Origin: Salipiger marinus | Lineage (GTDB): Bacteria > Pseudomonadota > Alphaproteobacteria > Rhodobacterales > Rhodobacteraceae | Direction of reading: 5' to 3' | Assembly: GCF_900100085.1 (NCBI RefSeq) | Contig: NZ_FNEJ01000025.1 | Span: 1-64,000 of the forward strand | Length of the DNA stretch: 64,000 nucleotides | Part shown: positions 53,924-64,000 of the stretch, piece by piece | How the letters are laid out: each line of letters opens with the position of its first letter | Numbering within the stretch: position 1 is the first letter of the stretch | Made by a program: the position numbers and the translations under genes | The notes under the pieces: model-generated | Seen by the model: only the letters and a program-made list of their open reading frames with translations | What the model was told of the DNA's origin: nothing | The model's database searches: none

Positions 53924-55099
53924 ATGGCGCTTGCACCGCTGGACACGGAGATTACGCTCGATCAGCTCAGTTCGGATCCCTATCCGATCTACCGGCGGCT
54001 GCGCGCCGAAAGCCCGGTGCTGCGGGTGGCGGCGACAGGGCGCACCCTGCTGACCAAGGCGGCGCTGACCAAGGCGGTGAAGGACAACCCGGATCTGTTC
54101 AGCAGCGACGATCCGCAGACGCCGATGCGGCCCGCCTTCCGCGCCCATACGCTGATGCGCAAGGACGGTGCCGCGCATTTTGTGGAGCGCAAGGCGATCT
54201 CCAAGGCGCTGACGCCGAAGATGATCAAGTCGGACTGGGCGCCGCTATATGAAAAGCTGGCCGAAGAGTATGTCGGGCGGCTGCCGCGCGGCGAGACGGT
54301 GGATCTGTTCTCTGCCCTGTGCGGGCCGCTGGCGGCGCGGATCCTCGCGCATATCCTTGGCATCCCCGAGGCGAGCGATGCGCAGATGCAGCGCTGGTCG
54401 CAGGTGCTGATCGACGGCGCCGGGAATTTCGGCTGGAAGCCCGAGCTTTTTGCGATCTCGGATGCCGCGAACGATGAGATGGACGCGCTGTTTTCGGAAC
54501 TGGAGGAGCGGCGCCGGACCGAGCCGGACGGGTCGGCCTATTCGGCGATGCTGACTGCCCCTGATCCGATCCCGATGAGCCAGATCCATGCCAATATCAA
54601 GATCGCCATCGGCGGCGGCATCAACGAGCCGCGCGACGCGCTGGCCACCATCGTCTATGGCCTGCTCACCAATCCCGACCAGCTGGCCGAGGTGCGGGCG
54701 CAGGAGGCATGGGACCGCGCCTTCGAGGAGGGCATCCGCTGGGTCGCGCCGATTCAGGTCAGCTCGCGGCGGGTGACCGAGGACACCGAACTGGGCGGTT
54801 TCGAGATCCCCAAGGGCGACACGGTGATGACGGTGCAGGCCTCTGCCAACCGTGACGAGGATCTTTACGAGGATGGCGAGTCGTTTTTCGTCTTCCGCGA
54901 CAAGAACCCGCATCAGGCCTTTGGCAACGGGCCGCATCACTGCGCGGGCGCCCATGTGGCGCGGCGCACCGTGGGCAAGATCATCCTGCCGCTGCTGTTC
55001 GACCGCTTCCCCGACATGCGTCTGCCCGATCCGCAGGCGGTGATCTGGAAAGGCTTCGGCTTTCGCGGCCCGATCACGCTGCCGGTGGTGCTGGCCTGA
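53924..55099 (+). CDS. cytochrome P450, CYP255 (GcoA)-like with N-E-P I-helix
   Basis: This 391-residue soluble bacterial P450 inserts one oxygen atom into a substrate. The heme-binding motif is FGNGPHHCAGAH with thiolate ligand Cys340. The I-helix reads GGGINEPRD (residues 230-238), lacking the usual acid-alcohol Asp/Glu-Thr pair. From memory, the guaiacol O-demethylase GcoA (CYP255) has Gln-Glu-Pro there, and the GFRGP near the C-terminus is also shared. The Exx R pair of the K-helix is present (EEGIRW). It is followed by a ferredoxin and a reductase. GGAGGAG lies before the ATG. Confidence 0.9.
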   Translation: MALAPLDTEITLDQLSSDPYPIYRRLRAESPVLRVAATGRTLLTKAALTKAVKDNPDLFSSDDPQTPMRPAFRAHTLMRKDGAAHFVERKAISKALTPKMIKSDWAPLYEKLAEEYVGRLPRGETVDLFSALCGPLAARILAHILGIPEASDAQMQRWSQVLIDGAGNFGWKPELFAISDAANDEMDALFSELEERRRTEPDGSAYSAMLTAPDPIPMSQIHANIKIAIGGGINEPRDALATIVYGLLTNPDQLAEVRAQEAWDRAFEEGIRWVAPIQVSSRRVTEDTELGGFEIPKGDTVMTVQASANRDEDLYEDGESFFVFRDKNPHQAFGNGPHHCAGAHVARRTVGKIILPLLFDRFPDMRLPDPQAVIWKGFGFRGPITLPVVLA

Positions 55100-55129
55100 C
55101 CCGGCCCATGACTTGAGGAGGAAAGACAG

Positions 55130-55453
55130 ATGATCAAGGTGACCTATGTCGCCCCGGACGGAACCGCGACCACCCTTGAGGCGGAGCCGGGCAGCAGCGT
55201 GATGCAGACCGCCGTGGCGAATGATCTCGACGGGATCGTGGGCGAATGCGGCGGCGCGATGATGTGCGCGACCTGCCATTGTTACGTGGATCCGGCGTGG
55301 CAGGACCGCACCGGCGCCCGTTCCTCCGACGAGGAGGAGATGCTGGAGGGCGCCGCCACCGAGGTGACCGAGGCCTCGCGCCTGTCCTGCCAGATCCGGC
55401 TGGATCCCGCGCTGGACGGGCTGGTGGTGCATCTGCCCGAGGAACAGCATTGA
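55130..55453 (+). CDS. 2Fe-2S ferredoxin (putidaredoxin-like)
   Basis: This 107-residue ferredoxin carries electrons to the P450. Cluster ligands are C-x5-C-x2-C in ECGGAMMCATCHCYV and a distal Cys in LSCQI, the adrenodoxin/putidaredoxin pattern. AGGAGGAAA precedes the ATG. Its TGA overlaps the reductase TTG start (TTGA), so production of the redox pair is coupled. The substrate-binding P450 lies 30 bases upstream. Confidence 0.93.
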   Translation: MIKVTYVAPDGTATTLEAEPGSSVMQTAVANDLDGIVGECGGAMMCATCHCYVDPAWQDRTGARSSDEEEMLEGAATEVTEASRLSCQIRLDPALDGLVVHLPEEQH

Positions 55454-56628
55454 ACGGGCAGTCGGTTGTCATCATCGGCGCGGGGCAGGGCGGGCTGCAG
55501 GCGGCGGTGAGCCTGCGCCAGAACGGCTATCAGGGCGCGGTGACGCTGGTGGGGGGCGAACCGGGCCTGCCCTATCAGCGCCCGCCGCTGTCCAAGGCCT
55601 ATCTGCTGGACGGCAGGGCCGAGGCGCTGGTGCTGCGGCCCGAAAGTTTCTTTGCGTCCAAGCAGGTGACCTATCTGCCCGGCACATGGGCGGAGCGGAT
55701 CGACCGTGCGGCCCGGCGCGTCCGGGTCAGGGGGCCGGAGGGGGAGCAGGATCTGCCCTATGACGACCTGATCCTTGCCACCGGCACGCGCAACCTGCGC
55801 CCGCCGATCGACGGGCTGGAACGGGCGCATGACCTGCGGACGCTGGCCGATGCGGCGGCCCTGTCCGCAGCACTGGCCCGACCACGGCAGATCGCGGTGA
55901 TCGGCGGCGGCTTCATCGGGCTGGAATTTGCCGCCGTGGCCCGCAAGCTGGGTCATGCGGTCAGCGTGATCGAGGCGGCACCCCGGCTGATGTCCCGCGC
56001 TGTGTCCGCCGCCATGTCGCGGCATTTCGAGGAGTATCACCGGGCTCTTGGCGTGGTGCTGCATCTGGGCGTGCCTGCCGTCCATGTCGGGGCGCAGGCG
56101 GTGGGGCTGGCCGATGGCCGCGAGGTTGCGGCGGAGTTCGTGCTGCTGGCGGCGGGCGTGCGCCCGAATGTGGAACTGGCCGAGGCGGCGGGGCTTGCCA
56201 CCGGCAATGGCGTGATCGTGGATGCGGCGCTGCGCTGTTCTGATCCGGCCATTTCCGCGCTTGGCGACTGCGCCTCATTCCCCGATCCGCGCAGCGGGCG
56301 CCTGCTGCGGCTGGAAAGCGTGCAGGCCGCCACCGACCATGCCCGGCTGATCGCCGCGCGGATCGCGCTGGGGGCTGGGGCGGACTATGCCGCGCTGCCA
56401 TGGTTCTGGTCCGATCAGGGCGACCAGAAGCTGCAAATCGCGGGCTATGCCGGACCGGAGGCGGAGGAGGAGACCGTCGCCGAAGGGATCGTGGCACGCT
56501 TTGACAGCCACGGGCTCGCGGCGGTGGAAACCGTCAACAACGCGCGGATCCACATGAAGGCGCGGCGGCTGCTGGCCTCGGGCGCACCCGTGGATCTGGC
56601 GGATCTGGGAGAGGTCATCGCCGCCTGA
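55450..56628 (+). CDS. ferredoxin reductase (putidaredoxin reductase-like)
   Basis: This 392-residue FAD flavoprotein transfers electrons from NAD(P)H to the ferredoxin. The FAD motif is GAGQGGLQAA near residue 10, the NAD motif is GGGFIGLEFA near 155, and the FAD-binding GDCASFPD is near 275. The start is TTG at 55450, with GAGGAAC about seven bases upstream; no ATG lies near. The TTG overlaps the ferredoxin stop. With the P450 and the ferredoxin it completes a class I P450 system. Confidence 0.92.
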   Translation: MNGQSVVIIGAGQGGLQAAVSLRQNGYQGAVTLVGGEPGLPYQRPPLSKAYLLDGRAEALVLRPESFFASKQVTYLPGTWAERIDRAARRVRVRGPEGEQDLPYDDLILATGTRNLRPPIDGLERAHDLRTLADAAALSAALARPRQIAVIGGGFIGLEFAAVARKLGHAVSVIEAAPRLMSRAVSAAMSRHFEEYHRALGVVLHLGVPAVHVGAQAVGLADGREVAAEFVLLAAGVRPNVELAEAAGLATGNGVIVDAALRCSDPAISALGDCASFPDPRSGRLLRLESVQAATDHARLIAARIALGAGADYAALPWFWSDQGDQKLQIAGYAGPEAEEETVAEGIVARFDSHGLAAVETVNNARIHMKARRLLASGAPVDLADLGEVIAA

Positions 56629-56698
56629 GCGCGGCAGGACCACGTGCGTCCGCAGGGCGGCGCGGTCCGAAGACAGAGGTTCAAACGGGAGGAGAACC

Positions 56699-57679
56699 AT
56701 GAACATCACATCCGTCACCCTTGGTGCGGCCTTTGCCGTCACCCTGGCAGCCAGCGCGCAGGCGCAGGAGCTGAAATACGCCAACTGGGCACCGCCCTTT
56801 CACACCATCACCGCCGCGCAGATCGAACCGCTGGCCGAGGCGCTTGACAGCGGCACCTCGGGCGCGGTGACGCTGCGCGCCTTTCACGGCGGCGAGCTTG
56901 GGGCGGGGCCTGCCGACCAGTTCGTGCGCATCGTGCAGGGCACGGCGGATCTGGGCTGGGGCCTGCCCGGCTATACCTCGTCGCAGTTTCCCAAGAGCCT
57001 GATCCTTGAACTGCCCGGCGCGCTGCCGCTGGACCAGCCCGGCTATGCGGCGCTGTGGCGCGCCTTTGACGGCGAGCTGAAGGCGGAGTTTCCGATGACC
57101 GAGGTCATCGCGCTGTGGGGGGCCGAGCCCAACATCCTGATGATGAAGGATCGCGAGGTGCGCAGCCCCGAGGATCTGCGCGGGCTGAAGATCCGCGTGG
57201 CCGGATCCATCGCCGCCGAAGCCATGGAGGCGCTTGGCGCCACCCCGGTGCAGATCCCGATGACGCAGGTCTATAACGGCCTGCAGACCGGGCTGATCGA
57301 CGGTCTGGTCAGCGGCGCCTCCGTGCTGTCGGATTTCAAGCTGAACGAGGTGGTGGGCAGCGTGACCACCGGGCCGAACCTTGGGCGGCTGACCTTCTTC
57401 ACCGTGATGAACAAGGGGGTGTTCGACGGGCTGTCGGACGAGGCCAAGGCCGCGCTTGACACCATCCGCGGCGAGCCGGTGTCGCAGATGACCGAAGAGG
57501 CATGGGTCGCCACCGCCGCCGAGGCGCTGGATGCCGCGCGCGCCTCTGACAGCATCACGGTCAACGATCTGGACGCCGCAGAGAGCAAGGTGTTTGACGA
57601 CGCGCTGACCGAAGTGACCGATGCCTATGTGGCGCAGGTCGGCGGTGAGGCGGCGCTGGCCGCGATCCGGGGCGAGTGA
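56699..57679 (+). CDS. dctP: TRAP transporter substrate-binding protein
   Basis: This 326-residue periplasmic protein is a DctP-type receptor that hands an organic acid to a sodium-coupled transporter. A Sec signal ends ASAQAQ; the mature protein contains the helix with a conserved substrate Arg (LKIRVAGS) and QIPMTQVYNGLQTGLIDGLVSG, typical of DctP. GGGAGGAG precedes the ATG. It is followed by the two membrane subunits, with one-base (TGATG) and four-base overlaps. It lies 70 bases after the ferredoxin reductase gene, so it probably shares the P450 operon. Confidence 0.92.
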   Translation: MNITSVTLGAAFAVTLAASAQAQELKYANWAPPFHTITAAQIEPLAEALDSGTSGAVTLRAFHGGELGAGPADQFVRIVQGTADLGWGLPGYTSSQFPKSLILELPGALPLDQPGYAALWRAFDGELKAEFPMTEVIALWGAEPNILMMKDREVRSPEDLRGLKIRVAGSIAAEAMEALGATPVQIPMTQVYNGLQTGLIDGLVSGASVLSDFKLNEVVGSVTTGPNLGRLTFFTVMNKGVFDGLSDEAKAALDTIRGEPVSQMTEEAWVATAAEALDAARASDSITVNDLDAAESKVFDDALTEVTDAYVAQVGGEAALAAIRGE

Positions 57680-58191
57680 TGCGCGCCATGCTGCACAAGA
57701 CCGCGGACAGGCTCATCAGCCTGTCCGCGTTTCTGGGAACGCTGGGCCTGCTGCTGGTGGTGGGCGTGATCGTGGCCGATGTGGCGGGACGCAATTTCGG
57801 CATGCCGCTTTACGGCGCGCAGGACATCGTGATCATGACCATGGTCATCATCGTCTTTGGCGGCATGGCGCTGTGTGGCCGCGACAATGGCCATATCGTC
57901 GTCGATATTTTCGAGCCGCATTTCTCGCCACGGCTGAACCGGCTGATCGACGTGGCGGCGGCGCTGCTGGGGGTGACGGTGTTCGTGCTGATCGCCTATG
58001 CGGTGTTCCAGAGCGCGCAGCTGAGCCGGATGCTGAACCTTGCCACCAACCTGCTGCGGCTGCCGACGGCGTGGTTCCAGCTGGCGCTTTGCGCGCTGTC
58101 GCTGGTGGCGGCGCTGGCCATGCTGCTGCGCGCCGTGACCGCAGCGCTTGGCCCCCATTCCGCAGCCCCCATAGATCAGGATCCGACATGA
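57679..58191 (+). CDS. dctQ: TRAP transporter small permease
   Basis: This 170-residue membrane protein with four hydrophobic segments is the small subunit of the TRAP transporter. FGMPLYGAQDIV and DNGHIVVDIF fit the DctQ family. ATG at 57679 forms a TGATG overlap with dctP; a GTG at 57676 is an alternative. Its stop overlaps dctM by four bases. Confidence 0.9.
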   Translation: MRAMLHKTADRLISLSAFLGTLGLLLVVGVIVADVAGRNFGMPLYGAQDIVIMTMVIIVFGGMALCGRDNGHIVVDIFEPHFSPRLNRLIDVAAALLGVTVFVLIAYAVFQSAQLSRMLNLATNLLRLPTAWFQLALCALSLVAALAMLLRAVTAALGPHSAAPIDQDPT

Positions 58192-59486
58192 GCCCCCTTC
58201 TGGTTGGCAGCACCGGCTTCGTGCTGCTTCTGGCGCTGCTGCTGCTGCGCATCCCGGTGGCCTTTGCCATGTTCACCGTGGGCTTTCTGGGGATCTGGAT
58301 CCTCAACGGGCTGCAGGCGGCCATTGGCCTGCTGTCTTCGGAAACCTTCGCGCTTGCCTCGAATTCCGAACTGATCGTGGTGCCGCTGTTCATCCTCATG
58401 GGCAATGTCGCCAGCGTCACCGGCATGAGCCGCAGGCTGTACGAGGCGGCCTATGCCACCATCGGGCAGGTGCGCGGCGGGCTGGCGGCGGCCACGGTGA
58501 TCGGCTGCGGCGGGTTCGCGGCGCTGTCGGGATCCTCTGTCGCCTCGGCGCTGACCATGGGGCGCACGGCGCTGGCCGAAATGGACCGGTTCAACTACGA
58601 CCCCAGACTGTCGACCGGGGTGGTGGCCGCAGGGGGCACGCTGGGCATCCTGATCCCGCCCTCCACCGGCTTCGTGATCTATGCCATCCTGACCGAGCAG
58701 AGCATCGGGCGGCTGTTCATGGCGGGCATCCTGCCCGGCCTGCTGCTGCTGGGGCTGTTCCTGCTGACCGTGATGCTGCTTTGCACGCTTTACCCGAAGA
58801 TGGGGCCAAAGGGTCCGGCCACCAGCACCGCCGAAAAGGGCCGCGCCTTTGTCGGGGCCATCCCGATCCTTGTAGTGATCCTGCTGACCATCGGCGGCAT
58901 CTATACCGGGCTCTTTTCCCCGACCGAAGCGGCAGGGGTCGGCGCAGCGCTGGTCATCGGCATCGGCGCCGTCAGCGGCAGCCTGACCCTGCGCAGCTTC
59001 TGGCAGGCGGCGCAAAGCAGCGTGGTCACCACCGCCTCGGTCATGCTGATCCTGATCGCGGCGCATCTGATCAACCCGTTCATCGCGCTGAGCCACCTTC
59101 CGGCAGAGGTAAGCCGCCTGCTGGTCACCTTCGATCTGGGCGCCTACGGCACGCTGATCGTGATCCTTGCGATCTATCTGGTGCTGGGCTGCTTTCTGGA
59201 AGGGCTCGCCATGCTGGTGCTGACCCTGCCGATCTTCATGCCGGTGATCCTGTCGCTGGGCATCGATCCGATCTGGTTCGGCGTGCTGGTGGTGCTGACG
59301 CTGGAAATGGGGCTGATCTCGCCGCCGGTGGGGATCAACGTCTTCATCGTCAAATCGGTGGCCAAGGACGTGCCGCTGGTGGACATCTTCTGGGGCGTGG
59401 TGCCGTTCTGGATCGCCATGCTGGTGACGCTGGCACTGCTGGTGGCGGTGCCGCAGATCTCGCTCTGGCTGCCCGGCATGATGTAG
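58188..59486 (+). CDS. dctM: TRAP transporter large permease
   Basis: This 432-residue protein with about 12 helices is the large subunit of the TRAP transporter. Conserved stretches include GSSVASALTMGR, GGTLGILIPPSTGFVIYA and GLFSPTEAAGVGA, followed by LEMGLISPPVGINVFI near the end. The transporter imports an organic acid with sodium. It is the last gene of the P450-TRAP block and ends at a perfect hairpin. Confidence 0.94.
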   Translation: MSPLLVGSTGFVLLLALLLLRIPVAFAMFTVGFLGIWILNGLQAAIGLLSSETFALASNSELIVVPLFILMGNVASVTGMSRRLYEAAYATIGQVRGGLAAATVIGCGGFAALSGSSVASALTMGRTALAEMDRFNYDPRLSTGVVAAGGTLGILIPPSTGFVIYAILTEQSIGRLFMAGILPGLLLLGLFLLTVMLLCTLYPKMGPKGPATSTAEKGRAFVGAIPILVVILLTIGGIYTGLFSPTEAAGVGAALVIGIGAVSGSLTLRSFWQAAQSSVVTTASVMLILIAAHLINPFIALSHLPAEVSRLLVTFDLGAYGTLIVILAIYLVLGCFLEGLAMLVLTLPIFMPVILSLGIDPIWFGVLVVLTLEMGLISPPVGINVFIVKSVAKDVPLVDIFWGVVPFWIAMLVTLALLVAVPQISLWLPGMM

Positions 59487-59490
59487 GCAG

Positions 59491-59524
59491 CCGGGGGTCT
59501 GCGGGTGATGCCGCAGACCCCCGG
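59491..59524. terminator. bidirectional hairpin between dctM and mrpG
   Basis: CCGGGGGTCTGCGG and its exact complement enclose a six-base loop (a perfect 14-base stem). It lies between the dctM and mrpG stops, five bases after the former. No T run follows, but the stem is very stable. Confidence 0.78.
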
Positions 59525-59531
59525 TGCCGGA

Positions 59532-59852
59532 TCAGTCCTTGTCCACCTCGTCGTGCGGGGGGGTGCGCCACAGCGGTACGCGGGTGGTGACCGCCGCGCG
59601 CCCGATCATATGCGCGGCGATGGGGGCGGTCAGCAGCAGCAGCACCACGATGGCCACCGCCCGGATCCACACCTCGGCCGTGCCGAAATGCACCGCCGCC
59701 GCCACGGTGATCAGGCTGGAGGCCAGCGTGCCGATCTTGGTGGAGGCGTGCATCCGCATCAGCACGTCGGGCAGGCGCAGCAGTCCCAGCCCGCCTATCG
59801 CCGCGAAGAGCGCGCCGACAGCGATCAGAAGCGCGGTGATCATCTCAGTCAT
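59532..59852 (-). CDS. mrpG: Mrp/Pha Na+/H+ antiporter subunit G
   Basis: This 106-residue protein with three hydrophobic segments matches Mrp[22 protein letters not shown] is typical of the family. The ATG overlaps the mrpF stop by eight bases. Mrp complexes exchange cytoplasmic sodium for protons, aiding growth at high pH or salt. Confidence 0.9.
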   Translation of the reverse strand: MTEMITALLIAVGALFAAIGGLGLLRLPDVLMRMHASTKIGTLASSLITVAAAVHFGTAEVWIRAVAIVVLLLLTAPIAAHMIGRAAVTTRVPLWRTPPHDEVDKD

Positions 59853-60135
59853 TGTTATCCTCCCCGGCAACATTGCGTTCGGCAAACCGGGCCAGCGCCA
59901 CGGTGGCCAGAAAGGCCACCAGCGCCAGCACCAGCGACACGTCCAGCACCTGCGGCGTGTCGAAGCGGATCGCCGCCAGACCGCCAAAGGCCACCATCGC
60001 CATCGTCATCATGTCCAGCGCCACCACCCGGTCGGGCAGGCTGGGTCCGCGCCAGAGCCGGACAAAGGCCATGGCCAGCGCCAGCACGACCAGCGCAAGG
60101 CCGCCCGTCACCACAGCGTCAAGAAAGGCGGTCAT
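59845..60135 (-). CDS. mrpF: Mrp/Pha antiporter subunit F
   Basis: This 96-residue membrane protein has three hydrophobic helices and the family segment [18 protein letters not shown]. The ATG overlaps the mrpE stop (ATGA). It is a small accessory subunit of the complex, required for antiport activity in other bacteria. Confidence 0.9.
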   Translation of the reverse strand: MTAFLDAVVTGGLALVVLALAMAFVRLWRGPSLPDRVVALDMMTMAMVAFGGLAAIRFDTPQVLDVSLVLALVAFLATVALARFAERNVAGEDNND

Positions 60136-60610
60136 GTAAAATCCTCCACGGCGTCGATGACCCAGCGTTCGATGCCCGATTTCAGGCTGGCGATCAGCGC
60201 CTCGGGATCCGAGGCGAACATCGCGTGGATCGTCAGGGTCTTGCGGTCCTCCGAGACATCAAGGCTGAGCGTTCCCGGGGTCAGCGAGATCAGGTTGGTC
60301 ACCAGCAGGATACCCTCGTCGCTGCGCACGGTCAGCGGCATTTCGAGGATCGCGGGATGGGCATGGCTGCGCGGGCGCAGGATGTCCCGCGCCACCTCGA
60401 TGGAGGAGATGAGCAGTTCCCACAGGAAGAGCGGCAGCAGCCGCCCCCATGCCAGCGCCCGCGCCGGGTAGCGGCTGGGGCCAAGCATGGGCTGGATCAC
60501 GCAGATCACCACATAGCCCAGCAGGGCGCCGATCACGAAATTCGCCAGTGTCACGGTGCCCGTCAGCGCAATCCATGCGATGGCAAGAAGCACGTTCAGT
60601 CCAAAGCTGG

Positions 60611-60614
<4 letters not shown>
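60132..60614 (-). CDS. mrpE: Mrp/Pha antiporter subunit E
   Basis: This 160-residue protein has an N-terminal helical pair and a cytoplasmic C-terminal domain ([28 protein letters not shown]), the MrpE signature. Its ATG overlaps the mrpD stop by four bases. Confidence 0.9.
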
Positions 60615-62103
<1,489 letters not shown>

Positions 62104-62107
<4 letters not shown>

Positions 62108-62463
62108 TTGGTAACCTTCGGTTCAGCCACCCGCATGTCGTCGCCCTCCAGCGTGCCCAAGGTGGTCCAGGCACGGAAGGTCAGCACCAGCGCAAAGGCG
62201 AAAAGCCCGAAGCCGATCACGATGGCGGTCAGCACCAGCGCCTGCGGCAGCGCGTTGGCCACGGTGCCCGCCGGGGCATAGGCGCCTTCGGGGATCAGCG
62301 GCGGCGCACCGGGGGTCAGGCGGCCCGACACGAAGATCGCAAGGTTCGCGGCATTGGACAGCAGCACGAGCCCGAAGATGTAGCGCAGCAGTTCGCCGCT
62401 CAGCATCAGGTAGACCGCTGCCGCCGCAAGGCCGCCCACGGCAATCGCAAAGAAGGGTTCCAT
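62104..62463 (-). CDS. mrpC: Mrp/Pha antiporter subunit C
   Basis: This 119-residue NuoK-like protein has three helices, with the sequence YIFGLVLLSNAANLAIF and PQALVLTAIVIGFG typical of MrpC. The ATG overlaps the mrpB stop by one base. Confidence 0.91.
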
Positions 62464-62882
62464 CAGATGTGCTCCTCCATCTCGAAGACGAGGGTCAGCA
62501 CCGCGCCGAAGACGACGAGGTAGACGCCGATGTCGAACACCAGCACCGAGGACAGCGGCAGACCCTTGCCGCCGTCTTCTGCACCCAGAAACAGCCACTG
62601 TCCGGTCAGGAAGGCATCGCCGGTCAGCGCGGACATCAGCCCCGCCAGCAGCGCAGCACCCAGCCCGAGCATGGCCAGCACTTCCGGCGGCAGGCGCAGG
62701 GCCTCGCGCGCGCGGTCCGTGCCATTGGCCATGGCCTGCAGGATGAACCCGGTCGCCCCGGTCAGCCCGCCGATGAAGCCGCCGCCGGGTTCGTTATGTC
62801 CGCGCAGAAGCAGATAGATCGAGAAGACCAGAAGCAGCCCGGTCAGGTAGCGTGTCGCCACGCTGAGAATAAGGGAATTCAA
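62463..62882 (-). CDS. mrpB: Mrp/Pha antiporter subunit B
   Basis: This 139-residue membrane protein matches the MnhB/MrpB family: [14 protein letters not shown] and [21 protein letters not shown] are its markers. It starts with TTG at 62882, which overlaps the mrpA stop (TTGA). It is one of the small accessory subunits. Confidence 0.9.
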   Translation of the reverse strand: MNSLILSVATRYLTGLLLVFSIYLLLRGHNEPGGGFIGGLTGATGFILQAMANGTDRAREALRLPPEVLAMLGLGAALLAGLMSALTGDAFLTGQWLFLGAEDGGKGLPLSSVLVFDIGVYLVVFGAVLTLVFEMEEHI

Positions 62883-64000
62883 CGGGTCCGTCCTTTCGTA
62901 CCGCGCAGAAGCGCGAGCGCCGAGAGTGCGGCGATGGCGACCACGGCGATCTCGCCGAAGGTGTCGATCGCGCGGAAGTCGACGAGGATGACATTGACGA
63001 TGTTGCGGCCATGGGCGTCAGGATAGCTTGCGGCCTCGAAATAGCTGGTCAGGGACAGGTCCAGCGGCTGGCCCAGCACCGAAAGCAGCATCAGGCTGAC
63101 GCTGGCGCCCACGGCGACCGAGATCACCGCCGCCCCGGGCCGGAAGCGCGGCGCGGGCAGGCGCGGCAGTTTCAGCAGCGCCACCGCCACCAGCACCACC
63201 ACCAGCGTTTCCACCAGAAGCTGGGTGATCGCGACATCGGGCGCGCCATAGATCAGGAACACGAGCGAGATCGCGATGCCCGAGGTGCCCAGCCCGGCAA
63301 TGGCGGTGATGCGCGAGCGGGTCAGCAGCACCAGCACGCCCCCCGCCAGCATCAGCGCCGCAACCGCCGCCGGGGCCCAGGAAAAGCCGTCAAGCGTGAA
63401 GGCGGGCAGCGGCAGACCGCGCGCCAGCATGGTCACCAGCAGGGCGCCCGCCACGGTGCCGAAGGTTGCCGCCAGATAGAAGCTGAGCTTTCCGGACTGG
63501 ATCCGGGCCGCCTGCCATTCGGCAAAACCCTTCAGCCCGTCAAGGAAACGGTCCCAGCCCCGGTCAAGATCGGGCAGCATCCCCAGCGTGTGGGCGAGCC
63601 CGGCGCGCAGCGGCCTGTGCCCGGCATAAAGCGCAAGACCCAGCGCGAAGGTGGCAAGGCTGAGCAGCAGCGGCAGGTTGACCCCGTGCCACAGCGTCAG
63701 CTCCGCCGCATTGGCGGCATCGCCGGTCAGCGCGGCCACGGTGGGGGTGACCAGTGCCTGCTGCAGCGGCCCGGGGAAGATCCCGAAAAGCGTGCCCGCC
63801 ACGCCCAGCACCACCGGGCCCGCCAGCATCCGCCACGACCGTTCCTTCGGTGCGCGGGGCAGGTCCGCGGCACTGCCCAGCCAGAACGGGCGCAGCGCCA
63901 CCACGCCTGCCACGGCGAACATCAGCGCATTGGCCAGCACCAGCGCGCCCGCCACCAGCACCGGCGCGTCGGCGGCCAGTGCGCCGGCGTATTTCAGCTC
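62879..64000 (-). CDS. mrpA: Mrp/Pha antiporter subunit A, C-terminal part (cut by window edge)
   Basis: The visible 373 residues are the C-terminal part of the largest Mrp subunit, the NuoL-like ion-translocating protein of about 800-950 residues. The gene continues past position 64000, reading [14 protein letters not shown] at the edge. The MbhD-like segment [26 protein letters not shown] and MbhE-like [20 protein letters not shown] near the end are characteristic. It is the first gene of the mrpABCDEFG operon, and its stop overlaps the TTG of mrpB. Confidence 0.92.
   Translation of the reverse strand, partial: ELKYAGALAADAPVLVAGALVLANALMFAVAGVVALRPFWLGSAADLPRAPKERSWRMLAGPVVLGVAGTLFGIFPGPLQQALVTPTVAALTGDAANAAELTLWHGVNLPLLLSLATFALGLALYAGHRPLRAGLAHTLGMLPDLDRGWDRFLDGLKGFAEWQAARIQSGKLSFYLAATFGTVAGALLVTMLARGLPLPAFTLDGFSWAPAAVAALMLAGGVLVLLTRSRITAIAGLGTSGIAISLVFLIYGAPDVAITQLLVETLVVVLVAVALLKLPRLPAPRFRPGAAVISVAVGASVSLMLLSVLGQPLDLSLTSYFEAASYPDAHGRNIVNVILVDFRAIDTFGEIAVVAIAALSALALLRGTKGRTR

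Overview
The window is high-GC DNA with alphaproteobacterial gene content, most like Rhodobacterales (Paracoccus/Rhodobacter relatives). Pointers are the ParAB plus RepB-type initiator replication block, TRAP and dipeptide-type ABC transporters in tightly overlapping operons, the alphaproteobacterial form of the LexA box (GTTC-N7-GTTC), and an seven-subunit Mrp/Pha antiporter. The replication block at 27.5-31.8 kb suggests the DNA lies on a large plasmid or chromid rather than the main chromosome. I see no tRNA, rRNA, CRISPR array or transposase.

Layout. 0-10 kb: a histidine kinase lacking its sensor half, abutting AT-rich unrelated sequence; an RND efflux pair and a dienelactone hydrolase-like protein; then, on the minus strand, a DEAD-box helicase, a phosphate transporter and a Nudix hydrolase. 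10-14.2 kb: an M29 aminopeptidase, and a minus-strand DNA-repair operon (SPL-like radical SAM protein, then a DUF4130-UdgX fusion) with a LexA-type box over its translation start. 14.3-21.9 kb: treZ-treY-glgC-glgX, an operon for trehalose formation from glycogen, closed by a strong terminator. 21.9-27.4 kb: a caa3-like cytochrome oxidase operon with five overlapping genes (coxB with a fused cytochrome c, a coxI/III fusion, a small membrane protein, ctaG, a triheme cytochrome c). 27.5-31.8 kb: rep, a repeat-rich putative origin, and parAB.

31.8-52.3 kb is a catabolic and uptake island: M20 amidohydrolase; IclR regulator with a fused HyuA-HyuB hydantoinase/oxoprolinase and a complete dipeptide-type ABC transporter; and, converging on it, a GntR-flanked operon with class II aldolase, a second ABC importer, a 2-hydroxyacid reductase and an amidase. 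The set looks built to import and hydrolyse amide or cyclic-amide compounds, but no substrate can be read from the sequence. A RelB-RelE/ParE toxin-antitoxin pair follows (52.3-52.9 kb).

52.9-59.5 kb: a LysR regulator divergent from a cytochrome P450, a 2Fe-2S ferredoxin, a ferredoxin reductase and a DctPQM TRAP transporter. The P450 has an N-E-P sequence where the usual I-helix acid-alcohol pair should be, recalling the CYP255 (GcoA) aromatic O-demethylases. 59.5-64 kb: mrpGFEDCB and the 3' part of mrpA on the minus strand, with mrpA cut by the window edge.

Most operons here use 1-8 base stop/start overlaps (ATGA, TGATG, TTGA), implying translational coupling, and several gene blocks end in perfect inverted repeats. 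The least expected points are the SOS-type box on the UdgX/radical SAM operon, the N-E-P P450 with separate redox partners and a TRAP importer, and the paired amide-catabolism operons.
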